DNA of 64,000 bases from Cupriavidus pampae (lineage in GTDB: Bacteria; Pseudomonadota; Gammaproteobacteria; Burkholderiales; Burkholderiaceae), in contig NZ_CAJZAG010000001.1 in NCBI RefSeq assembly GCF_914271485.1, forward strand, positions 124,001 through 188,000. The letters are read 5' to 3'. Shown in pieces: positions 20,422 through 31,514 of the stretch. A program made the position numbers and the translations under genes. The notes beneath the pieces are model-generated. The model was not told the DNA's origin, ran no database searches, and saw only the letters and a program-made list of their open reading frames with translations. Every line of letters starts with the position of its first letter. Within the stretch, counting starts at the first letter, position 1.

Positions 20422-21666
20422 ATGACTCATTCCCTCAAGAATGCCGTCACCGCTGCAGTGATGACGGCCATCCTCACGATTCCGATCCTCGGCCTGCAGT
20501 TGAAGCTCGAGGGCTACAAGGTCGTGCTCGAGCCGCACTGGCAGCCGGTGTGGCTCGCGGTAGGCGCGGTCTTCCTGTTCCAGCTGTTCCGTCCGTTTTT
20601 TGCCCGGGCCGGGCGCGCGATCAAGGTGCCCGCGCTCTCGTCACTCTCGTCGCGTATGCAGCTCGGCACGCGCGAGCAACGCGTGGTGATCTGGGTGCTG
20701 CTCGCGGTCGGCCTCGTGTTTCCGTTCTTCGGCTCGCGCGGCGCGGTCGATGTGGCAACGCTGGCGCTGATCTACGTGATCCTCGGCCTCGGGCTCAATA
20801 TCGTGGTCGGCTATGCGGGCCTGCTCGATCTTGGCTACGTGGGCTTCTACGCGGTGGGCGGGTACACCTACGCGCTGCTGAACCAGTACTTTGGCCTGAC
20901 GTTCTGGGAGTGCCTGCCGCTCGCGGCCGCGCTGTCGGCGACGTTCGGCTTCGCGCTCGGATTCCCGGTGCTGCGCCTGCGTGGCGACTACCTGGCCATC
21001 GTCACGCTCGGCTTTGGCGAGATCATCCGCCTGCTGCTGAACAACCTGACCAGCCTGACCGGCGGTCCGGACGGCGTGTCGGGCATTCCGAAGCCGAGCG
21101 TGTTCGGCATCGAGATGGCGCGCAGTGCAAGCGTGGAGGGCACCAGGACGTTTCATGAGCTGATCGGCCTCGACTACAGCGGCCAGCACATGGTGATCTT
21201 CCTGTACCTGCTGGCACTGCTGCTGGTGGGCTTTACGCTGTTCGTGACCAGCCGCCTCGTGCGCATGCCGATGGGCCGCGCATGGGAAGCGTTGCGCGAC
21301 GACGAGATCGCGTGCCGCTCGCTCGGCCTCAATCCGACGCGCATCAAGCTGTCTGCATTTACGCTCGGCGCTTCGTTTGCCGGCCTGGCGGGCGCGTTCT
21401 TCGCGGCGCGGCAGGGGCTGGTCAATCCGGAGTCGTTCACGTTTATCGAATCGGCGCTGATCCTGGCCGTAGTGGTGCTCGGTGGCATGGGCTCGCAGCT
21501 CGGCGTGATCCTCGCCGCGCTCCTGCTGACGGCGCTGCCCGAGATGGCGCGCGGGTTTGCCGAATACCGCATGCTGATCTTCGGTCTGGTGATGGTATTG
21601 ATGATGATGTGGCGTCCGCAGGGCCTGCTGCCCGCGAGCCGTCCGCACGTGGAGTTGCCGCGATGA
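20422..21666 (+). CDS. livM: Branched-chain amino acid ABC transporter permease LivM
   Basis: 414 residues with about ten membrane helices. The [20 protein letters not shown] segment and the cytoplasmic loop [21 protein letters not shown] (EAA-like, contacts the ATPases) are typical of LivM. The N-terminal 90 residues contain two extra helices, as in the longer LivM forms. Its stop overlaps the livG start (ATGA), a sign of translational coupling. Confidence 0.95.
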   Translation: MTHSLKNAVTAAVMTAILTIPILGLQLKLEGYKVVLEPHWQPVWLAVGAVFLFQLFRPFFARAGRAIKVPALSSLSSRMQLGTREQRVVIWVLLAVGLVFPFFGSRGAVDVATLALIYVILGLGLNIVVGYAGLLDLGYVGFYAVGGYTYALLNQYFGLTFWECLPLAAALSATFGFALGFPVLRLRGDYLAIVTLGFGEIIRLLLNNLTSLTGGPDGVSGIPKPSVFGIEMARSASVEGTRTFHELIGLDYSGQHMVIFLYLLALLLVGFTLFVTSRLVRMPMGRAWEALRDDEIACRSLGLNPTRIKLSAFTLGASFAGLAGAFFAARQGLVNPESFTFIESALILAVVVLGGMGSQLGVILAALLLTALPEMARGFAEYRMLIFGLVMVLMMMWRPQGLLPASRPHVELPR

Positions 21667-22429
21667 GCGCCGAACTGCTGAAAGTATCGGGTCTGCAGAT
21701 GCGCTTCGGCGGTCTGCTGGCCGTGGATGGCATCGACTTCGATGTGCGTCGCGACGAGGTCTTCGCGATCATCGGCCCCAATGGCGCGGGCAAGACCACG
21801 GTGTTCAACTGCGTCGGCGGCTTCTACAAGCCCACGGCCGGCGACGTGTCGCTCGAGGGCGCGCCGATCGCGGGCCTGTCGAGCCATCAGGTGGCGCGGC
21901 GCGGACTGGTGCGCACGTTCCAGAACATCCGGTTGTTCAAGTCGCTGACGGTGGTGGAGAACCTGCTGGTGGCGCAACACCTGCAGGTGAAATCCGGCAT
22001 TCTGCGCGGCCTGTTTGCCACGCCCGCATATCGTCGCGCCGAACGCGAGGCGCTCGAGCGTGCCGCGGTCTGGCTCGAACGCATGAACCTGACGGCGGTG
22101 GCCAACCGCGAGGCGGGCACGCTGTCATATGGCCATCAGCGCCGGCTCGAGATCGCGCGCTGCATGATCACGCAGCCACGCCTGCTAATGCTCGACGAAC
22201 CCGCGGCCGGTCTCAATCCGCAGGAGAAGGTGGAGCTGCAGCAGCTGATCGACGCGCTGCGCCACGAGTTCAATATCTCGGTGCTGCTGATCGAGCATGA
22301 CATGAGCCTCGTGATGGGGGTGTCCGACCGCATCCTCGTAATGGAACACGGCCGGCCGATCGTGATCGGCAAGCCGGAAGCGGTGCGCAACGACCCGCGC
22401 GTGATCAAGGCCTACCTGGGAGAGGACTG

Positions 22430-22430
<1 letters not shown>
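21663..22430 (+). CDS. livG: Branched-chain amino acid ABC transporter ATP-binding protein LivG
   Basis: 255 residues. Walker A GPNGAGKT is at residues 38–45, the LSYGHQRR signature in the middle, Walker [12 protein letters not shown] after it, and the C-terminal extension ending KAYLGED is specific to LivG-type ATPases. It hydrolyses ATP on the cytoplasmic face to drive import. It overlaps livM by 4 bases and livF by 1 base (TGATG). Confidence 0.95.
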
Positions 22431-23122
<692 letters not shown>

Positions 23123-23131
<9 letters not shown>

Positions 23132-23152
23132 GTGGGTGGCTGAGTGGGTGGC
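23123..23152 (+). repeat. 12-bp tandem repeat across the livF stop codon
   Basis: GGTGGCTGAGTG at 23123 and 23135 and a partial third copy at 23147. The first TGA (23129–23131) ends livF; the in-frame second copy provides a reserve stop. Confidence 0.9.
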
Positions 23153-23408
23153 CAGGCGCCATCTTTTCGCCAACCGCGAAATCCCCCTTTCGCCAATCAC
23201 ATTACAGCCGGAGTGCCCAATGGGCCCCGGCTGGCCGCTGCCTTTTCACGGTACGTGGCATAATCCATTGCGATGTCAAGCAATCGCCGTTGCCACCTAA
23301 ATGGCTGCACAATCGCGGTGACATCGCCGTAAAAAACAATCCCCTGCAAACCACATTGCGGATCGGTGCCGTCCCTTGCCCGGACGGTGGCGGTTCGCCC
23401 CCCGCATC

Positions 23409-24818
23409 ATGGCCAAGACGCTCTACGACAAACTCTGGGATGACCACACCGTCCACGTCGAGGAAGACGGCACCACGCTGCTCTACATCGACCGACACCT
23501 GCTGCATGAAGTGACGAGCCCGCAGGCGTTCGAGGGACTGAAGATCGCGTCGCGTCCGGTCTGGCGCATCAGCGCCAACCTGGCCGTGTCGGACCACAAC
23601 GTGCCGACCACCGATCGCACCGAAGGCATCGCCGACCCCGTGTCGCGCCTGCAGGTGGATACGCTCGACGCCAACTGCGACGCGTTCGGCATCACGCAGT
23701 TCAAGATGAACGACCACCGTCAGGGCATCGTGCACGTGATCGGCCCCGAGCAGGGCGCCACGCTGCCCGGCATGACCGTGGTCTGCGGCGACTCGCACAC
23801 CAGCACGCACGGTGCGTTCGGCGCACTGGCGCACGGCATCGGCACCTCCGAAGTGGAGCACGTGCTGGCCACGCAGACGCTGCTGGGCAAGAAGGCCAAG
23901 AATATGCTGGTCAGCGTGGAAGGCAAACTGCCGCGCGGCTGCACGGCCAAGGACATCGTGCTGGCAATCATCGGCAAGATCGGTACCGCGGGCGGCACCG
24001 GCTACACCATGGAATTCGCGGGCTCGGCGATTCGCGACCTGACGATGGAAGGCCGCATGACCGTGTGCAACATGGCGATCGAAGCCGGCGCGCGCGCGGG
24101 CCTGGTCGCGGTGGACGACGTCACGCTCGAATACGTGAAGAATCGCCCGTTCGCGCCGCAGGGCGTCGAATGGGATCAGGCGGTGCGCTACTGGAGCACG
24201 CTGCATACCGACGCGGGCGCGCATTTCGACAAGGTGGTGCAACTGCGTGCCGAGGACATTCGTCCGCAGGTCACATGGGGCACGTCGCCCGAGATGGTGG
24301 TCAGCATCGAGGACCGCGTGCCCGATCCCGAGAAGGAAAAGGATCCGGTCAAGCGCGGCGCGATGGAACGCGCGCTCGAGTACATGAACCTCGAGCCGAA
24401 CGTGCCGATGGACGCGATCAAGATCGACAAGGTCTTTATCGGTTCGTGCACCAACAGCCGCATCGAAGATATGCGCGCCGCCGCGTGGGTGGTGCAGAAG
24501 CTCGGCCGCCGCGTGGCGAACAACGTCAAGCTGGCCATGGTCGTGCCGGGCTCGGGCCTGGTCAAGGCGCAGGCCGAGCGCGAAGGGCTGGACAAGGTGT
24601 TCAAGGCCGCTGGTTTCGAATGGCGCGAGCCGGGTTGCTCGATGTGCCTGGCGATGAACGCCGACCGTCTGGAACCGGGCGAGCGCTGCGCCTCCACCTC
24701 GAACCGCAATTTCGAGGGCCGGCAGGGCGCCGGTGGCCGCACCCATCTGGTGAGTCCCGCGATGGCCGCTGCCGCGGCGATCGAGGGCCATTTCGTCGAT
24801 ATCCGTAAGCTCGGCTGA
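23409..24818 (+). CDS. leuC: 3-isopropylmalate dehydratase large subunit
   Basis: 469 residues; with LeuD isomerises 2- to 3-isopropylmalate in leucine synthesis. [4Fe-4S] ligands are visible in [12 protein letters not shown] and in GCSMCLAMN. The substrate loop [24 protein letters not shown] is near residues 128–150. ATG 23409 ([13 protein letters not shown]) matches the family start; 23376 is rejected. Upstream, TGGCATAAT (23256–23264) resembles an extended –10. First gene of leuC–entericidin–leuD–leuB. Confidence 0.97.
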   Translation: MAKTLYDKLWDDHTVHVEEDGTTLLYIDRHLLHEVTSPQAFEGLKIASRPVWRISANLAVSDHNVPTTDRTEGIADPVSRLQVDTLDANCDAFGITQFKMNDHRQGIVHVIGPEQGATLPGMTVVCGDSHTSTHGAFGALAHGIGTSEVEHVLATQTLLGKKAKNMLVSVEGKLPRGCTAKDIVLAIIGKIGTAGGTGYTMEFAGSAIRDLTMEGRMTVCNMAIEAGARAGLVAVDDVTLEYVKNRPFAPQGVEWDQAVRYWSTLHTDAGAHFDKVVQLRAEDIRPQVTWGTSPEMVVSIEDRVPDPEKEKDPVKRGAMERALEYMNLEPNVPMDAIKIDKVFIGSCTNSRIEDMRAAAWVVQKLGRRVANNVKLAMVVPGSGLVKAQAEREGLDKVFKAAGFEWREPGCSMCLAMNADRLEPGERCASTSNRNFEGRQGAGGRTHLVSPAMAAAAAIEGHFVDIRKLG

Positions 24819-24871
24819 CCCCGGGCGCTCCCATCCCATCACTGTCTACGGTTATTTCGAAAGGCTTGAAG

Positions 24872-25003
24872 ATGAAAAAGATCCTGATCGCGCTGCTGGC
24901 ATTCGTCGGCATCCTGCAGCTGGCAGGCTGCAATACGGTCGCCGGTTTCGGCAAGGACACCCAGGCTGCTGGTCACGCGCTCGAGCGCGCCGCCAACAAG
25001 TAA
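24872..25003 (+). CDS. Entericidin A/B-type small lipoprotein
   Basis: 43 residues. A lipoprotein signal MKKILIALLAFVGILQLAGC has a lipobox L-A-G-C with the modified Cys at residue 20. The mature peptide NTVAGFGKDTQAAGHALERA matches the entericidin EcnA/EcnB family (NT..G.G.D....G..ie.a). Entericidins are tiny lipoproteins described as an antidote/toxin pair in enteric bacteria; here only one is present. It lies 53 bases after leuC and 31 before leuD, so it is probably co-transcribed with the leucine genes. No functional link to leucine is evident. Confidence 0.88.
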   Translation: MKKILIALLAFVGILQLAGCNTVAGFGKDTQAAGHALERAANK

Positions 25004-25034
25004 CGCGTAGCCATCAAGCGAGGCATTCCGCATC

Positions 25035-25685
25035 ATGGATAAATTTACGGTTCACAGCGGCCTGGTTGCGCCGCTCGATCGCGAGAACGTCGATACGGAC
25101 GCGATCATCCCGAAGCAGTTTCTCAAGTCGATCAAGCGCACGGGCTTTGGTCCGAACCTGTTCGACGAATGGCGCTATCTTGATGTCGGCCAGCCCGGCC
25201 AGGACAGCACCAACCGTCCGCTGAATCCGGACTTCGTGCTGAACCAGCCGCGCTACCAGGGCGCGTCGGTCCTGCTGGCACGCGACAACTTCGGCTGCGG
25301 CAGCTCGCGCGAGCACGCGCCGTGGGCGCTGGCGCAATACGGCTTCCGCGCGATCATCGCGCCGAGCTTTGCCGATATCTTCTTCAACAACTGCTACAAG
25401 AACGGGCTGCTGCCGGTGGTGCTGACCGCGCTGCAGGTGGACCACCTGTTCAACGAGACCAACGCGTTCAACGGCTACAAGCTGACGATCGATCTCGACA
25501 AGCAACTGGTCATGACGCCGGATGGCACGAGCTACCCGTTCGACATCACGCCGTTCCGCAAGTACTGCATGCTGAACGGCTTCGACGATATCGGCCTGAC
25601 GCTGCGCCAGTCGGACAAGATCAAGACCTATGAAGCCGAGCGTCTGACCCGCATGCCGTGGCTGGGCAATCGCGTGGTCGGCTGA
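25035..25685 (+). CDS. leuD: 3-isopropylmalate dehydratase small subunit
   Basis: 216 residues; the swivel-domain partner of Leu[21 protein letters not shown] at the N-terminus, [15 protein letters not shown] around residue 88 and the [18 protein letters not shown] stretch are diagnostic. Ribosome-binding region GCGAGGCA precedes the ATG. Followed 32 bases later by leuB. Confidence 0.97.
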   Translation: MDKFTVHSGLVAPLDRENVDTDAIIPKQFLKSIKRTGFGPNLFDEWRYLDVGQPGQDSTNRPLNPDFVLNQPRYQGASVLLARDNFGCGSSREHAPWALAQYGFRAIIAPSFADIFFNNCYKNGLLPVVLTALQVDHLFNETNAFNGYKLTIDLDKQLVMTPDGTSYPFDITPFRKYCMLNGFDDIGLTLRQSDKIKTYEAERLTRMPWLGNRVVG

Positions 25686-25717
25686 CCTCTCAACGCATAC
25701 GTACAGGAATCAGAAAG

Positions 25718-26785
25718 ATGAAGATTGCAGTCCTGCCGGGCGACGGCATCGGCCCCGAAATCGTCGCGGAAGCGGTCAAGGTACTTGGCGCGCTCGACGA
25801 AAAGTTCGAACTGGAAACCGCGCCTGTGGGCGGTGCCGGCTACGAGGCCGAAGGCCATCCGCTGCCGGACAACACGCTCAAGCTCGCGCAGGAGGCGGAC
25901 GCCATCCTGTTCGGCGCGGTGGGCGACTGGAAGTACGACAAGCTCGAGCGCGCGCTGCGTCCCGAGCAGGCCATTCTCGGCCTGCGCAAGCACCTGCAGC
26001 TGTTCGCGAACTTCCGCCCGGCGATCTGCTATCCGGAACTGACCGGCGCCTCGAGCCTGAAGCCCGAGCTCGTCGCCGGTCTGGATATCCTGATCGTGCG
26101 CGAACTCAATGGCGACATCTACTTCGGTCAGCCGCGCGGTCTGCGCGAGGCGCCGGACGGTCTGTTCAAGGGTGCGCGCGAGGCGTTCGACACGATGCGC
26201 TACAGCGAGCCCGAGATCCGCCGCATCGCCCACGTGGCGTTCCAGGCCGCGGCCAAGCGCGGCAAGAAGCTGTGCAGCGTGGACAAGGCCAACGTGCTGG
26301 AGACGTTCCAGTTCTGGAAGGACATCGTGATCGATGTCAGCAAGGAATATCCGGACGTCGAGCTGTCGCACATGTACGTGGACAACGCGGCCATGCAACT
26401 GGTGAAGGCGCCGAAGAGCTTCGACGTGATCGTCACCGGCAACATGTTCGGCGACATCCTGTCGGACGAGGCGGCGATGCTGACCGGCTCGATCGGCATG
26501 CTGCCGTCGGCGTCGCTCGACGCGAACAACAAAGGCTTGTACGAACCGTCGCACGGCTCCGCGCCGGATATCGCGGGCAAGGGCATCGCCAATCCGCTGG
26601 CGACTATCCTGTCGGCGGCCATGATGCTGCGCTACTCGCTGAACAAGGCCGAGCAGGCGGACCGCATCGAAAACGCGGTCAAGAAGGTGCTGGCACAAGG
26701 CTTCCGCACGGCCGATATCCTGACGCCGGGCTGCAAGCAGGTGGGTACGCGCGAGATGGGCGAAGCCGTTCTGGCGGCGCTGTAA
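25718..26785 (+). CDS. leuB: 3-isopropylmalate dehydrogenase
   Basis: 355 residues; oxidatively decarboxylates 3-isopropylmalate with NAD+. [19 protein letters not shown] is the canonical start. [14 protein letters not shown], the catalytic Lys/Asp regions and the C-terminal [14 protein letters not shown] (NAD-binding) are intact. Start 25718 is chosen because an upstream in-frame ATG (25658) would overlap the leuD end. It ends the leu genes and is followed by a hairpin. Confidence 0.97.
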   Translation: MKIAVLPGDGIGPEIVAEAVKVLGALDEKFELETAPVGGAGYEAEGHPLPDNTLKLAQEADAILFGAVGDWKYDKLERALRPEQAILGLRKHLQLFANFRPAICYPELTGASSLKPELVAGLDILIVRELNGDIYFGQPRGLREAPDGLFKGAREAFDTMRYSEPEIRRIAHVAFQAAAKRGKKLCSVDKANVLETFQFWKDIVIDVSKEYPDVELSHMYVDNAAMQLVKAPKSFDVIVTGNMFGDILSDEAAMLTGSIGMLPSASLDANNKGLYEPSHGSAPDIAGKGIANPLATILSAAMMLRYSLNKAEQADRIENAVKKVLAQGFRTADILTPGCKQVGTREMGEAVLAAL

Positions 26786-26802
26786 GTTCGCCGCGGGTTG
26801 TA

Positions 26803-26832
26803 GCGGGAGTGGGTCAAATGGCCCGCCCCCGC
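26803..26832 (+). terminator. Hairpin after leuB
   Basis: GCGGGAGTGGG pairs with CCCGCCCCCGC with one mismatch and one G·U pair around an 8-base loop, 18 bases past the leuB stop. Only a short TTT follows, so termination may be incomplete. Confidence 0.5.
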
Positions 26833-26880
26833 AGTATTTCCCTGCGGCATCGCCGCAAAATATCGTGTAGACTCGCCCGC

Positions 26881-27015
26881 ATGGCCATCTTCCAGTCCAC
26901 CCCGACTGCACTCTCTATCGCTGTCTCCGCCACCCGCGGATCGACTGGCGTGGAGTCGCATGGCCCGGCGATTACCGCAACGACGATTAAAAGCATTACC
27001 AAAGCGATCCCCTAG
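26881..27015 (+). CDS. Possible 44-codon leader ORF upstream of asd
   Basis: ATG 26881 to TAG 27013–27015. The peptide begins [15 protein letters not shown] and ends [14 protein letters not shown]; 8 of 44 residues are Thr, with several Ile. No ribosome-binding site is visible, but a –10-like TAGACT (26868–26873) ends 7 bases before the ATG, which would allow a leaderless message. asd makes the common precursor of Thr, Met and Lys, and hairpins that cannot form together lie between this ORF and asd, so a leader-peptide role is possible. It may equally be a non-functional ORF. Confidence 0.35.
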   Translation: MAIFQSTPTALSIAVSATRGSTGVESHGPAITATTIKSITKAIP

Positions 27016-27031
27016 ATCGTTCGTCGTGCCT

Positions 27032-27080
27032 GCCCGTCTTCCCCGCGCAGCCACGCCGGGCGAGGAAAATGGCGGGGAAG
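27032..27080 (+). promoter_or_regulatory. Two competing hairpins before asd
   Basis: CTTCCCCGC (27038–27046) is complementary to GCGGGGAAG (27072–27080). GCCCG (27032–27036) is complementary to CGGGC (27057–27061). The second stem crosses the first, so the two are mutually exclusive. No U-tract follows. This is an attenuator-like layout, inferred by eye only. Confidence 0.35.
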
Positions 27081-27104
27081 TTCAAATCACATCCGAGGTT
27101 AGTC

Positions 27105-28241
27105 ATGATTGTAGGTCTCGTCGGTTGGCGAGGAATGGTCGGTAGCGTCCTGATGCAACGCATGCAGGAAGAGCGCGATTTCGACCATATCGAGCCCATT
27201 TTCTTCAGCACGTCCAACGCTGGTGGCAAGGCCCCGGCCATGGCCAAAAATGAAACCACGCTCAAGGACGCGAACGACATCGAAGCGCTGAAGAAGTGCG
27301 ACGTGGTGCTGACCGCCCAGGGTGGCGACTACACCAACGATGTGTTCCCGCGTCTGCGCGCGGCCGGTTGGAACGGCTACTGGATTGACGCGGCCTCGTC
27401 GCTGCGCATGAAGGACGACGCGATTATCGTGCTCGATCCGGTGAACCTCGGCGTGATCAAGGATGCGCTGAAGAAGGGCGTCAAGAACTTCATCGGCGGC
27501 AACTGCACGGTCAGCTGCATGATGATGGGCCTTGGCGGTCTGTTCCAGCACGACCTGATCGAGTGGATGACCTCGATGACGTATCAGGCCGCGTCCGGCG
27601 GCGGTGCCCAGCACATGCGCGAGCTGCTGACCCAGTTCGGCACGCTGAACGCCGCGGTCAAGCCGCTGCTCGACAATCCGGCCTCGGCGATTCTCGAGAT
27701 CGACCGCCAGATTCTGGCGACCCAGCACGGCCTGTCCGGCGAAGAGACCAAGCAGTTTGGCGTGCCGCTGGCCGGCAACCTGATTCCCTGGATCGACAAG
27801 GACCTGGGCAACGGCGTGTCGCGCGAGGAGTGGAAGGGCGGCGCCGAGACCAACAAGATCCTGGGTCGCGGCGAAGGCTTCCTGGGCGCGACCGGCGCCA
27901 CGCCGATCGCCGTCGATGGTCTGTGCGTGCGAATCGGCGCAATGCGTTGCCATTCGCAAGCGCTCACTATCAAGCTGCGTAAGGATGTGCCGCTCGACGA
28001 GATCGAAGGCATGTTGGCCGCCAACAATCAGTGGGCGAAGGTGGTGCCGAATACGCGTGAGGCCAGCATGACCGACCTGACGCCGGCCGCTGTCACTGGC
28101 ACGCTGACGATTCCGGTGGGTCGCCTGCGCAAGATGCAGATGGGCGGCGAGTACTTGTCTGCCTTCACGGTGGGCGATCAACTGCTGTGGGGCGCGGCCG
28201 AACCGCTGCGTCGTATGCTGCGCATTCTGATCGAAGCCTGA
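27105..28241 (+). CDS. asd: Aspartate-semialdehyde dehydrogenase
   Basis: 378 residues; makes aspartate-4-semialdehyde from aspartyl phosphate with NADPH, the branch to lysine/diaminopimelate, threonine and methionine. [18 protein letters not shown] is the gamma/beta-proteobacterial N-terminus, and Cys134 in [10 protein letters not shown] is the catalytic thiol. The His-containing active-site segment [15 protein letters not shown] is present. Start 27105 has CGAGG 7–11 bases upstream. The leader ORF and hairpins described separately lie just before it. Confidence 0.97.
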   Translation: MIVGLVGWRGMVGSVLMQRMQEERDFDHIEPIFFSTSNAGGKAPAMAKNETTLKDANDIEALKKCDVVLTAQGGDYTNDVFPRLRAAGWNGYWIDAASSLRMKDDAIIVLDPVNLGVIKDALKKGVKNFIGGNCTVSCMMMGLGGLFQHDLIEWMTSMTYQAASGGGAQHMRELLTQFGTLNAAVKPLLDNPASAILEIDRQILATQHGLSGEETKQFGVPLAGNLIPWIDKDLGNGVSREEWKGGAETNKILGRGEGFLGATGATPIAVDGLCVRIGAMRCHSQALTIKLRKDVPLDEIEGMLAANNQWAKVVPNTREASMTDLTPAAVTGTLTIPVGRLRKMQMGGEYLSAFTVGDQLLWGAAEPLRRMLRILIEA

Positions 28242-28250
28242 CCTTCTGAC

Positions 28251-28327
28251 TGCCTGGGCCGCTTTCGTTGCGGCCAGGCAACAGAATCGGCCGCTTTCCG
28301 AGCAACGCCGCGCCCGTGCGCGGCGTT
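28251..28327 (+). terminator. Two tandem hairpins between asd and fimV
   Basis: TGCCTGGGCCGC pairs with GCGGCCAGGCA (28251–28280, one bulged G). AACGCCGCGC pairs perfectly with GCGCGGCGTT (28304–28327, CCGT loop). Only the second is followed, after a gap, by a T run (28344–28350). They probably end the asd transcript. Confidence 0.6.
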
Positions 28328-28471
28328 GTTACGTTCCGGTGCGTTTTTTTCGCAGGCTTGCGTCACAATACAGCCGGCATTCGCTTGGCAGCGGGGGTCT
28401 ACGTCGCTTACCGCGCCAGGCTTTTTGGGGTCGGGTTAATTCTGTTCATTAGAAAACAAACGGAGCACGGG

Positions 28472-31369
28472 GTGAGTGTGAACCTACATCGCCGGAAAGA
28501 TGCGCCTACTGTCCGTCAGCGCTGGTCAACGCTGGCCGTGACGGCTCTCGGTCTGCTGCTCGCGCAGCCGGCCGCGTATGCCGCAGGGTTTGGACAACTA
28601 CGGGTCCAGTCGAGTCTGGGGCAACCGCTCCAGGCTGAAATCGATATCAGTGGCGTTGCGCCTGAAGAGGCCGAGAGCCTCGTCATCAAGCTGGCATCGC
28701 CGGCCGCGTACGCGCGGGCCGGCCTTACGTACCTGCCGTCCGTCGGCAGCGTGCGCGTCAATGTCGAGCGTCGTCCGAATGGCAGCTATGTGGCCTTCGT
28801 GCGCTCGAATCAACCGATCAGCGAGCCGTTTGTCGACATCCTCGTCGACATGACGTGGGCCAGCGGCAAGGTGACGCGCGCCTACACATTCCTGCTCGAT
28901 CCGGCCGGCAGCAAGCCCGCGCCGCAGTCGTTCGCGCCGACTACGGTCGTGCAGGCGGCGACGCCGGACGCCTCGCCGGCCGAGAATGCTCCCGCTCCGC
29001 TGGCTACGCCGACGCCGTCGGCCGCACCGATCGCCGGTGCGGAGTCCGCGCCTGCGCGCCAGCCGGCTCGGCCGCAACCCCAGCGTCGTGCACAGCAACC
29101 CGCGCCGCAGGCGGCGCCGGCCGACAATGCCGCGCCGGGCAGCTACACGGTCCAGCGTGGCGACACGCTGTACACCATCGCCGGTGACGCAACGCAGGGG
29201 GCCGAGTCGGTCTCGCTGGAGCAGATGCTGCTGGCGCTGTACCGCAATAATCCGAACGCGTTCATCGGCGGCAATATCAATCGCATCAAGTCGGGTGCGG
29301 TGCTCAAGGTGCCGTCGCCTGAACAGGCGCAGTCCGTGAGCCCGCGCGAGGCGCGCCGCGAAGTGATCGCACGCACGCAAGGCTTCGACAGCTATCGTGC
29401 GCGTCTGGCCGCCGCCGCTGCCGCCAAGTCCGTGGAAGGTGGCACGGGTCGCGAGCAGTCCGGCGCGGTGACCGCGCGTGTGCAGGAGCAGGCCGCGCCC
29501 GCCGCTGGCCCGCGCGACGAGCTCAAGCTCAGCAAGGGCGATCAGGGCGCGCAGGCCAAGGCGAATGCCCAGGCCGAGGCCAAGATCGCCAGCGACCGCA
29601 AGCTCAAGGACGCCGAATCGAAGCTCGCGCAGCTCGAGAAGAATGTCAGCGACATGCAGCGCCTGATGGAGCTGAAGAACGCGGAGATTTCGAAGCTCGC
29701 GCAGGCGAACGACGCGGCCAAGGATGCCGCCAAGGCAACTGCGGCTGCTACGGCGACCGCCGCGGCCACGCCCGCGCCGGCACCGACCGTGGTGCCGACG
29801 GAACCGCCGAAGGCCGATGTGGCCGCGACGGGCGCCGCGACCGGTGTTGCCGCGCCAGCGGCTCCGGCAGTCGCACCGGCAGTGGCAGCCGCCGCTTCCG
29901 ATGCGGCCGCTCCCGGGGCGACGGTGGCGACCGTGACGGCCGCCGCGGCTTCGGCGCCGCAGGCTGCCGCGTCGAGCCCTGCTGCGACCGCCGCACCCAA
30001 GCCAGCCGTGCGGCCGCCGCAACCGCTGCCGCCCGAGAAGTCGTTCCTCGACGATCTGCTCGAGAATCCGATGCTGCTGCCGGGCGCCGGTCTGCTGATC
30101 GCGCTGCTGGGTGGCTACGCCATCTATCGCCGCCGCCAGAAGCAGAAGGCCACGGAAGGGCATGGCTTCGGTGACAGCATCCTGTCGCAGGAAAGCACGG
30201 TGATGGCCGGTGGCCATTCGCTGTTCGGTGCGGCCGGTGGCCAGAGCGTGGACACCTCGCAGCACAGCGTGTTCGGTGCGGACTTCCGCATCGGCAGCAA
30301 TTCGGCTGATGCGACCGAGGTGGATCCGATCGCCGAGGCCGAGGTTTATATCGCCTACGGGCGCGACGTGCAGGCAGAGGAAATCCTGCGCGAAGCGCTT
30401 CAGCAGAATCCTGAGCGCCAGGCCATTCGCCTGAAGCTCATGGAGATTTACAGCACTCGTCAGGATGTGGAAGGTTTCCGAGTGATCGCAGAAGAAATGT
30501 TCGCCCAGACTGGCGGACACGGCGCGGACTGGCAACAGGCCGTGGAGATGGGCCGCAAGCTCGATCCGAGCAATGCGTTGTATTTGACGGTAGCGCCGGA
30601 CACGGCTGGCGATCAGGACACCCGGACGCCCGCTGCGGACCAGTGGCGCACGCAGGACCCCGCGTCGAACCTGCAGCAGCCGCCCCCGGTGGCCACGCTC
30701 AGCGATATCGCGCTGCCGCTGGACGGCTTTCCGGCACCGGCGGCAGGGGAGCCCATCGTGGCGCCGCAGTCGGCCGCACTGGCGTTCGGTGGTGCTTCGG
30801 GTGCTCAATTCGGCGCCGAGCTGAATACGCCGCAGCCGGCGTCGATCGATATGCTCGATGAGAGCCTCGATCTGCCCGAATCGGACGCAGGCCAACGCCT
30901 GACGGCCTCGTTCGACGCGCCCGCGCTGGATACCCCGACGCGTTCGCGTCCGCTCGAGTTCGACATGTCGGGCCTTTCGCTCGACCTGAACGCGGGTGGC
31001 GATGCGCTGGCGAAGGACACGGTCCGCGAGGACGCGCCCGCACCGGTGCGCGTGCCGCAACTCGACGAAGCGACGATTCCGCTGCCCGCGCCGACGATGC
31101 TGCAGGACGGCAGGCTCGTGGAGCCGATCGACCTGTCGCGCGTCACGTCCGAACACCGCAGCGAGGATACCAACGGCGTTGCGCCGAGTACGCTCTCGTC
31201 GGTGGGCATGGATGGTGGCCGCGACATGCAGATCAAGCTCGATCTGGCACGCGCCTACATCGAGATCGGCGACAAGGAAGGTGCCCGCGAACTGCTGCAG
31301 GAAGTCGTGGACCAGTCGCAGGATCCGCTGCAGGCCGAAGCTCGCACGCTGCTGCGCGACGTGGCCTGA
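28472..31369 (+). CDS. fimV: FimV-type peptidoglycan-binding polar hub protein
   Basis: 965 residues from GTG 28472, which has GGAG 6–10 bases upstream. Order: signal peptide ending AAYA; FimV core domain (AGFGQLRVQSSLGQPLQAEI onward); LysM domain about 222–285 (SYTVQRGDTLYTIAG), which binds peptidoglycan; coiled coil about 374–410; Ala/Pro linker; one membrane helix about 533–555 followed by RRRQKQK; a long acidic cytoplasmic part with a TPR-like segment; and the C-terminal FimV motif, which ends KEGARELLQEVVD plus a short tail. In Pseudomonas, FimV organises the pole, type IV pili and cAMP signalling. Usually upstream of truA, as here. Confidence 0.93.
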   Translation: MSVNLHRRKDAPTVRQRWSTLAVTALGLLLAQPAAYAAGFGQLRVQSSLGQPLQAEIDISGVAPEEAESLVIKLASPAAYARAGLTYLPSVGSVRVNVERRPNGSYVAFVRSNQPISEPFVDILVDMTWASGKVTRAYTFLLDPAGSKPAPQSFAPTTVVQAATPDASPAENAPAPLATPTPSAAPIAGAESAPARQPARPQPQRRAQQPAPQAAPADNAAPGSYTVQRGDTLYTIAGDATQGAESVSLEQMLLALYRNNPNAFIGGNINRIKSGAVLKVPSPEQAQSVSPREARREVIARTQGFDSYRARLAAAAAAKSVEGGTGREQSGAVTARVQEQAAPAAGPRDELKLSKGDQGAQAKANAQAEAKIASDRKLKDAESKLAQLEKNVSDMQRLMELKNAEISKLAQANDAAKDAAKATAAATATAAATPAPAPTVVPTEPPKADVAATGAATGVAAPAAPAVAPAVAAAASDAAAPGATVATVTAAAASAPQAAASSPAATAAPKPAVRPPQPLPPEKSFLDDLLENPMLLPGAGLLIALLGGYAIYRRRQKQKATEGHGFGDSILSQESTVMAGGHSLFGAAGGQSVDTSQHSVFGADFRIGSNSADATEVDPIAEAEVYIAYGRDVQAEEILREALQQNPERQAIRLKLMEIYSTRQDVEGFRVIAEEMFAQTGGHGADWQQAVEMGRKLDPSNALYLTVAPDTAGDQDTRTPAADQWRTQDPASNLQQPPPVATLSDIALPLDGFPAPAAGEPIVAPQSAALAFGGASGAQFGAELNTPQPASIDMLDESLDLPESDAGQRLTASFDAPALDTPTRSRPLEFDMSGLSLDLNAGGDALAKDTVREDAPAPVRVPQLDEATIPLPAPTMLQDGRLVEPIDLSRVTSEHRSEDTNGVAPSTLSSVGMDGGRDMQIKLDLARAYIEIGDKEGARELLQEVVDQSQDPLQAEARTLLRDVA

Positions 31370-31458
31370 AGGTAAGCAACAGAAGGCTGGGCGCAGAGTC
31401 TTGAGCGCCTGAGTCGCGAGCGCACTACGCGCTGCGTTATCATTGAGGTCCGCGAACG

Positions 31459-31495
31459 ATGCGCCGGAAGCGTTCCTTCCGGCGCATTTGTTTTT
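31459..31495 (+). terminator. Intrinsic terminator after fimV
   Basis: ATGCGCCGGAAG pairs perfectly with CTTCCGGCGCAT around CGTTC and is followed by TTGTTTTT. It ends only 20 bases before the truA start, so truA must rely on read-through or on a promoter upstream or within this element. Confidence 0.92.
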
Positions 31496-31514
31496 AGCGC
31501 CCTGATCGAACCTC

